Shown here piece after piece: positions 57,319 through 64,000 of a stretch of 64,000 nucleotides of DNA (within the stretch, counting starts at the first letter, position 1; every line of letters starts with the position of its first letter). The position numbers were made by a program, and so were the translations under genes. The notes beneath the pieces are model-generated. The model was not told where the DNA came from. It saw nothing but the letters and a program-made list of their open reading frames with translations, and did no database searches. Location: contig CM077599.1 in assembly GCA_039654915.1 (NCBI GenBank), forward strand, positions 14,014,501 through 14,078,500, in the 5' to 3' direction. Origin of the DNA: Aquilaria yunnanensis (taxonomy: Eukaryota; Streptophyta; Magnoliopsida; Malvales; Thymelaeaceae).

Positions 57319-58241
57319 TTTATGAAATTAAAATTTTTTTTTTAGAATTTAGATGTCTTTAGTTGTTTTAAAAAGTTCAAAATACCTACAAAGAAGTGCA
57401 AGTTTAACGCTAGTGATTAATCAACAATAAGTTAAGATTGTTTGACCTTAGACAAATAACATTTTTTAGGAAGATAGAGAAATGACTAATAGTTCAAGCA
57501 ATCAACTATATGTCAAAAGTTATCAAATTGTTTAAATTTATTCATTGATGGTTATTAAATAATTTAAATTAATTTTTTATTTATTTTTTTTTTCATTTAA
57601 GCTATAATAGATTTTTTTTTGTTTTCATATTTTATTAAAAAGAAATAAAAAAATACAATCATTTCAAAAAAATCATTGATTTTTAAAAGTTAAAGGGAAA
57701 AGTATAATTCTTTCTCCATAGAAAAGGGAAAGTATAATTTGTGTAAATGCAACAAAAAAAAATCCTTAGTGTTTCTTTTTTTTTTTGAAAAAAAAAAATT
57801 ATCAATTTCCGAGTTTGTCCAAATTAGAATCTAACAATTTTTTGGTCAAATAAACTTGTAACATTACTAAATTAGTCCAAATATGCCACTCAATGTATTT
57901 TTGGTTATGTTAGGACTTGATCAAACACATAGGTCAAGTTGTTGTTCTCCAACATAATCTTCTTCTCTAGCATAATTTAACTACCACACTTGACATCTAC
58001 TTCCGACACAGCTTCATTATCGCCAGCCATTCATCGATTATCGACCTTTGCAGTAGCAAAATCATGGATTGCTAGACCACCAAAGCAGATGAGAATGAAG
58101 AAAGTAATTTTTCCATCTTTAGTTGAGGAATTTTGTCATTTCGTATAAACTTTTAGTTCAATGATTAAAATGACACTTTTCCAAAATTTAGTGTTGTATT
58201 TGTAAATTTTAAAAAATTATAAGGCATAAGTGCTTAGGGGG
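57319..58241. other. AT-rich intergenic DNA
   Basis: No gene or element seen. Confidence 0.6.
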
Positions 58242-58249
58242 CTTTTGTG

Positions 58250-58458
58250 TATGGGTTAGCATGGATTGGGTAAATCTGAAACTCAACTTGAACCACTCCC
58301 ATTGGGTTGGGTAAAAATAGGCAACAGTTCATGGGTTAATTCTACATATAGGAGAACCGATGGTTTTTAGGTTAGCTTTGGTTCCATATGAAACCAACCC
58401 AAGATAGAACTGAACCTGAGGTATATATATAATTATATAATAAAACGTTATAGTATTA

Positions 58459-58517
<59 letters not shown>

Positions 58518-59208
58518 TTGAAGAATTATAATGGTTATCTTGTATTTTTATATTAAACTCTTAAACTGATGTCCCAAATTGAAATAATATGGAATTGTGG
58601 GATCATTTACGAAATTTTTTCATATTCACTTGAATCTATATCAACTATTCTTAAGTCATTTTGCTTTCAATCTTTCTATTACAAACCACTTTTTACGACC
58701 CAATCCTTATGTTTTTTTCATTTATGAGCCATGTGAAACTGAAAATTCATGACATCAACATATTTCAGGTTTTGATACTAAAGAAGAAGGTCCTAAAGGC
58801 TCAAATTTTCATGTTGAATGTTATACCAATGTTGAAATTACTGGAGGGCAGTAAACTGATTAAGAAAGAAGATACTCTACAAGTAACTCTTTTGAACCAT
58901 TTTGGTAACAACATATTAAACTCTTTTGAATATGCTTAAGAACATTTATTTAAATGTTGATTTAATTGTATATTATTTTGAATATTTTATAAACTGGTTA
59001 TGAATATAATTTTATTGAATTTTGGTGTTGTTATAGATATATGGTATAAACCGAAAAACCTGAGAACCGGAATTGAAAACCCTAGAACCATGGTGCTGGT
59101 TCTGTTCGGTTCTCGGTTCTCGGGTTGGGTAGAAAAACTTTGGAACTGAGGCCATTTTAGGTTGGTTTGGTTCCACTATAAAACCAAATCAACCCGTGCT
59201 CACCCCTA
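58250..59208. mobile_element. hAT-like non-autonomous element
   Basis: Left TATGGGTTAGCATGGATTG and reversed right TAGGGGTGAGCACGGGTTG are imperfect TIRs. Flanks CTTTTGTG and CTTTTTTG match at 7 of 8 positions. GGTTCGGTTCTCGG-type subterminal motifs are present. It contains an AT microsatellite (58461-58516) and no transposase. Confidence 0.65.
58461..58516. repeat. AT microsatellite
   Basis: Long uninterrupted AT dinucleotide run inside the hAT-like element. Confidence 0.95.
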
Positions 59209-59400
59209 CTTTTTTGTAAAATTTTGAAAAGTCTAGCCACCAAGTATGTAAGTTTACAAGGATTATTTTGTAAAGTTTCAAAAGTTTAGGACTGAAGTGT
59301 AAATTTCAAAACTAGGGGTTGCATTGTACTTGTTGAAAAGATAAATACGTTTTAGACTTATCTCATCTAAGACTCGTAGTATTAAAGTCTATTCTGATTG

Positions 59401-60424
59401 TAGGGGTGATCACTATTTGAGTTAACCTGCAAAAATAAAAAAATTGAAAAATTTTACAAATTCGGTTCGAATAAATTGATTATTTGGTTCGGTTTCGGGA
59501 AAAATAAAATAAGTGTTGTTTAGTTTTGGTTCGGTTTTGATTGGGGCCTGTGGTTAATTCAGTAACCGAATTACTATTTCTTTCAAATCTTTTATTTTTT
59601 TATGGGCTGGGACGTTGGGTCACTAAAATTGAGCCTAAATACACTACTTAGTACTCACACTCACTCACTGGGCCTAAATACACAATTCACTAATTGGTCC
59701 TAAATGACTAAAATCCAAAATACAATACCACTAACAGACATTAACACACACGACACACACGGGACACACACACCACGCTAGTCGCCAGATGGCAAACATA
59801 GCCCCAACCCTGTGCACCATCGCCTCACGTCCCCCTTCTTTCTCTCTTTCTCTCGATTCACGATCGAGTATTGATGGCAGTAACACTCTCTCGGCCTTGC
59901 CTATATCTTGCGGCTCCTGCTTCTCCTTAGTTGAACTTCGGCCTCATCTTGTCTTAGGTGAAGGCATGAAGCTCTGGTCGTTATCACTCCTCACTCCGGC
60001 ACCCTTTTTCTCTCGGCTTTCTCACACCAAGCTCAAATCGAAGCAGGTAGTTGTGATATATTATTTTTGTTTAATATTTGCTGTGTGAATGTTAGATTTA
60101 CTAATTAGGTCATGGTAATAAACCCTTTTAAGCTTGCTAATGATTAGAAAAAAAATTGTAAATTTCCATTTTCAGCCGGATATTTTTGTTTGGGTTAGTG
60201 GCCGAATATTTCAATTAAGTGAAATGAATTATTGATTTTTCTTTTCCCATTCTTTATATTTTTTTCGGTTAATTCGATTTCACCAAAACCAAACTCAGTT
60301 CGGTTTGAGTTTGGTCATAGACAATATTTTAAGCTATTTAGTTTGTAACCATAAAAAACTGAAAGCCAAATAATTCAATTTATTCAATTCAATTTAAATT
60401 AAACAAACCGAATAAGTACCCCTG
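59401..60424. mobile_element. hAT-like element carrying a gene fragment
   Basis: The ends TAGGGGTGAT and GTACCCCTG are short TIRs, with the perfect 8-bp duplication TCTGATTG (59393-59400 and 60425-60432). TTCGGTT/AACCGAA motifs cluster near both ends. The interior holds an exon-like ORF. It ends about 180 bp before the presumed AATF transcription start. Confidence 0.8.
59789..60046 (+). pseudogene. captured first exon, plastid-targeting-like
   Basis: An open 86-codon stretch from an ATG, starting MANIAPTLCTIASRPPSFSL, rich in Ser, Ala and Leu and poor in acidic residues, as in chloroplast transit peptides. It ends AAGCAG|GTAGTT, a 5' splice site in phase 0. There is no matching second exon before the element end. 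Parent gene not recognised. Confidence 0.5.
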
Positions 60425-60439
60425 TCTGATTGAGCCTAA

Positions 60440-61151
60440 CTTGCAAAAAACTAACGGAATGTTTCCTATTAACAGGAAATATTTTATTCAGTTAATGGTT
60501 CGCGTCCGAATTGACTCATTTGAGTCGACCTAAAACGTTGATGGTTTGTTTGGTAAAAAAGAAAATATCAGTGGTCTCGCTCTTTTATTTTCGACTTTCA
60601 GCGCGTCCGGCTTCTACCGTTCTCCCAAGTCCCAAGTCTACAATCCGAGCCGCCAAAACCTGATTGCTCAATTCAACGTCGTTTATTAGGGCTGGGTAGT
60701 TACTGGACTGCTCTGCCATCGCCGTCGCCGCAGCCGTCACCTCTGTCTGGTATTGTTCTGTTTCGCTGCTCCGCGGTTGCTGCCCCACCGTCGGGCCTGT
60801 CTTCTCTTTCGCTCCGATATCGAATTTAAATAGTTCTCCATTACGATTCTCTGGCTTCGGAAATCTGTCTAGTACTAATTCGGAATCTTGCAGTTTCCCA
60901 AGTGCAGGTTTTAACTTCATTGAGAGAGAAGCTCAGGTAGATTTTGATTTTTAATTTGATAGCATCATCTCTAGTAAATAAAACTATTTTTATTTTTCAT
61001 GATAAACTTATTTATTTAGTCTTGCGGTCTAAAATCATCCACTTTCCTTTATAAGATCTGAGTTTCCAAATTTTTATTGCTGTTCTGCTGAGCCTTTGCT
61101 AAAACTGTTATTTGATGATATCAGTTGTGTATTGGAATTTTAGGATTCAAA
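60440..61151 (+). promoter_or_regulatory. promoter, 5' UTR and 5' UTR intron of AATF
   Basis: GC-richer, CT-rich DNA at 60580-60936 is the probable 5' UTR exon. AAGCTCAG|GTAGAT at 60936/60937 and ATTTTAG|GATTC at 61143/61144 delimit a 207-bp 5' UTR intron just before the ATG. No TATA box is obvious. Confidence 0.5.
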
Positions 61152-63997
61152 ATGGGGTTTCCATCAAAGCATTTGAAAAGAGGAAGAGACGCGGACACAG
61201 AATTGCAGGAATTCAGTGAGGAAGAAAATGAGAGCCCAATGGTCGGTAACTTTTTCTATGTCTTATGTATTAGTCGGCATAGAAACTTAGTTGCTTGACA
61301 ATTTTTATATAGATGGACAGCGGGGAAGATGATGATGATTATGAAAATGATGATGATGACGAGGCCAATGATGATGATTATGACGAGGAGGAGGAAGAGA
61401 TGGATAAACAGAGTACAGATGATGAAGAAAATGGAGACAATGAAGGGGAAGAAGAAAGTGAGGAGCAGAATGGAGAGATAGATGGAGAGGAAGATGAGGG
61501 TGATGGAGGGAAGAGTTATGGTAACAGAGATGCTGAGATGGAGCAACTTGAGAAAGAGTACATGGGCCTTCGTCAGCAAGAGCAGTAAGGATTCCTTCCT
61601 TTTCTTTTGGTAGATTTAATGTTGGATGGTTCCTGACCGTTTTATTTTAGCGTATGGAGTTCTGTATAGGCATGCTTTGGCATGTTAAGTTGGTCATAAA
61701 CTTGTGAGGTCGTTTCAATTTAATCAATAATCATCTTGACTTTGCCACTTCAACTGGCCATTGAGTCATGCATATTTTAGCTTGCTAGTTTTCAGGCATT
61801 GTTCTCTTATCAGATTGTTGCTGCTGCTGCTGCTTTCCCTTCTTTTAATACGCTGATGAAAATTTTGTTCAGAAAGAAAAAAATGACTACTAAGTTAATA
61901 AGTCAAAAGTTCATATGAAGTCCTCTTGTTTAATGGATTATTAGGTGTCTTATGCAATGATTTAGTTTCAGTTATTTCTTCTTTATAGAAAATTATGTTC
62001 CTATATTTCACAGTATTGCATATGATCTTCTTTTGAAGAGGTTTCTCTTTGTTTTATGCAGGGATATATTGAAGAATCTGAAGCATCATAAGGATGAAGA
62101 TCTTCAAAAGGGTCAAGCAGTGAAGAATCAACAGGTACGACAATCTTACTTATCTAATGGAATGGTTTCCTAGTAGACTAGTGTATAGAAGATATTAGTT
62201 CTATTTTCATGCTCATTGTCGATGATAAAATCCTGTTTAGCTTCTCCCACTGCCTCTACTACCAGCCCTAAGGTCACTGCTGTGCCATTGAGCATGTTTG
62301 GTTCTTAAGAATTGGGCATAGGATACATTTATTCAATTGCGTTGATTCATCCTGTGTTCGGCTACATGTTGGAATAGGATAAAGGTGATCCTAGTTCCTT
62401 CTTTATAATAATCCACTCTAGTTGGATAAACGAATCGCACCTCTGGGTAGATAGTCAAGTGGGAGATGGATAAAACATCAAAAGCTCATTACAAGGCCAT
62501 GATCCTTCTTGTGGAATGTGCTCAATCTCGTCTTCTGCACCACCTATGTCATCAACACAGCTGATCCTTATTTCTAGCTGATCAAGCTCCTCAGACTCCA
62601 CACCTTTGTGAATGTTGCTTTGCTAGCATCATTCTCCACTGCTATGAGGACCTCAAAGAGAAAGATAAGGGCTCCCTCATTCACTTATTCAGGTTGGAGA
62701 TATTTCTGTCAAGTTTTGTTGCTCATCAGACGCCTACATAAACTGTGTCATCAGCTGGGCCCTCTTTGGTGATGGAGCAGCTGCCTTCATCATTTGCACC
62801 AATCCTGATACGCAAGAGCTTCTGTTGCTCAAGCTTGTTTTGGCCACAAAGAGGATTTTCCCCATCTTTGGCGGTGCAATTAAAGGACTGTTGTCAGATA
62901 TGGTTATGACTTTCTCTTTGGTACTAAGGGGATTCTTCCCAAGTCTGACTCTGATGGTGCAGTTGGTGGATACTTGTGGGAAGTGGTTATGACTTTCTAT
63001 TTGGTTCAAGACTTTCCTGTGTTGATCTCGAAAAATGTTGAGAAGAGCTTGTTGGAGTGGGCTCAGTTGAGTGGGAGCTTTTGAAAAGTTGGATGGAGAG
63101 AAGACTATAATCGTATAACTACACAAACATAACTATGAAGTAAATTTGAAAATTTGGTTGATATTGAGTTAAGAGTAAAATTATGTGCAAATAATTACGG
63201 AATTAAGAAGTGAATTTATTATAGTAGCACACGAGACTTCCCCCTTTCTGGTACTCTGTGTGGGTATGCGCATATAAAATGCTTTTGAGTATGTCTGTTT
63301 TATATAATTCTTTTACAAGAAATCTCATTGCAATTGTAAGTGTTTTATTTAGGTGATGTGATGAATATGCAATGCCTTTTAAGCTATTTAATGTAGTATT
63401 ATTATGTGTTTTGCGAGATATGATAGAGAATTTTTTGCTTAATTAAGTGTATGATAAAGAAAACCGTTATCAGAATAACGTCCTAGCAGGGATTGAGATG
63501 GGATTCTTTGACATCCTGCATCCAATCAAACTGTGAATGTGAGGTTGCAACTTTTATCCTGTCAGGCAGAATATCACTCTGAGCCTTCACAGTCTGAAGA
63601 GTGAACTCGTTCCATATGTTTAATTGCTTTTTGTTTAGTTCTTGCAATTTTGGTCTTGCTTGTAATGTTCGACATTCTTAAGGTTTCTTCCATCCTTTTT
63701 CAAAGGTTATTTGGGACAAGATTCTCGAGTTTAGGTTCTTACTTCAAAAGCCTTTCTCCAGTTCAAATAGACTACCACAGGTATCTTCACATTTTGGCTT
63801 AGATGCATTGTGTTTATGTTCCTTGTTAGATTTATGTAAGCATTAAGAAATCCTTGAGACATTGGTGAAATATTGAGAATTTGCAGGAGCCAGCTAGGTC
63901 TTCTTTTTGTGCTTTAGACGAAGGGATTAGTGCTGCATATTCTGATGTTATTGCCACTTCCAAGAAGACTTTAGATTCTTTGCTGGAACTGCAGGAG
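61152..63997 (+). CDS. AATF: AATF/Che-1/Bfr2 homologue, 5' five coding exons, partial
   Basis: Exons 61152-61241, 61313-61584, 62062-62134, 63706-63780 and 63887-63997 join in one frame with GT...AG introns. The protein starts MGFPSKHLKRGRD, has a very acidic exon 2 (Asp/Glu repeats, 61319-61510), then MEQLEKEYMGLRQQEQ, ILKNLKHHKDEDLQKGQAV, IWDKILEFRFLLQK and SKKTLDSLLELQE. These are the hallmarks of AATF (yeast Bfr2), a nucleolar factor of small-subunit rRNA processing. About 205 residues are in the window; the AATF core continues to the right. The intron 1 donor is taken as ATG|GTCGGT because the nearby GTAACT would break the frame. Intron 3 (1571 bp) is enlarged by a pseudogene. Confidence 0.88.
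62465..63085 (+). pseudogene. type III polyketide synthase (chalcone-synthase family) fragment
   Basis: Spread over several frames: LVFCTT (near 62540) and IKLLRLHTFV (near 62583), then LFGDGAAAFII (near 62767), SDSDGAVGGYLWEV (near 62950) and LISKNVEKSL (near 63023). These are in the order found in the central part of chalcone-synthase-type enzymes. Stops, shifts and a possible internal duplication show it is dead. It lies in intron 3 of AATF, same strand. Confidence 0.75.
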
Positions 63998-64000
63998 GTA

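Noticed and set aside
60585..60920. 111-codon minus-strand ORF
   Set aside because: Antisense of the probable AATF 5' UTR, with no recognisable domain.
61256..61579. Hydrophobic 107-codon minus-strand ORF
   Set aside because: Shadow of the acidic AATF exon 2; Asp/Glu codons read backwards give Ile/Leu/Phe.
62734..63126. 130-codon minus-strand ORF in AATF intron 3
   Set aside because: Antisense of the polyketide synthase relic, which explains the sequence better on the plus strand.

Overview
This is a nuclear plant DNA window, very probably from a eudicot. The evidence is spliced plant genes at both ends, AT-rich intergenic DNA, and nested plant-type LTR retrotransposons that keep their target-site duplications (TSDs). 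The species cannot be told from the sequence. Only two host genes are supported. At the left edge, on the minus strand, is the first coding exon of a bHLH transcription factor of the HBI1/CIB/ACE type (207-638). At the right edge, on the plus strand, are five coding exons of the nucleolar AATF/Bfr2 gene (61152-63997, running off the window), whose third intron holds a chalcone-synthase-type pseudogene. Nearly everything between is transposable elements.

Layout: 1323-1852 is a long-TIR MITE. 2941-10613 is an old, broken Ty1/copia element (copia A) split by a 3.29 kb solo LTR (5232-8520). 13617-24762 is a complete, very young copia element (copia C) with one open 1351-codon polyprotein and near-identical 1518-bp LTRs; its 5' LTR is split by a 2.5 kb solo LTR (15051-17562). 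25323-26200 and 26933-28685 are two more long-TIR elements. 31650-32090 is a decayed LTR fragment. 32567-36391 is a hAT transposon with a broken transposase. 36730-57313 is a decayed copia (copia B, 223-bp LTRs) whose 5' LTR received a 16.4 kb Ty3/gypsy element (36861-53250, minus strand). 58250-59208 and 59401-60424 are two hAT-like non-autonomous elements; the second carries what looks like a captured first exon of a plastid-protein gene and lies just upstream of AATF.

The most unusual object is the 16.4 kb gypsy element, of Tat/Ogre type. Read on the minus strand it has a 5' LTR, a PBS, one gag-protease-RT-RNase H frame broken only by stop codons, and a probable Ogre-type intron between protease and RT. 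No integrase or second RNase H is visible. In their place are three tandem copies of an intronless ORF for a basic Cys-cluster protein of about 177 residues, then an intronless copy of a LONELY GUY (LOG) cytokinin-activating enzyme. Three of these four units (the two complete Cys-cluster units and LOG) share the same upstream module: a repeat of about 87 bp followed by a TATA box. So two unrelated ORFs sit behind one type of promoter. About 12 units of a 77-bp hairpin-forming tandem repeat separate LOG from the polypurine tract and 3' LTR. The layout suggests a retrotransposon that gathered promoter-ORF cassettes, including a plant hormone gene. One cassette copy is still fully open; LOG is a pseudogene.
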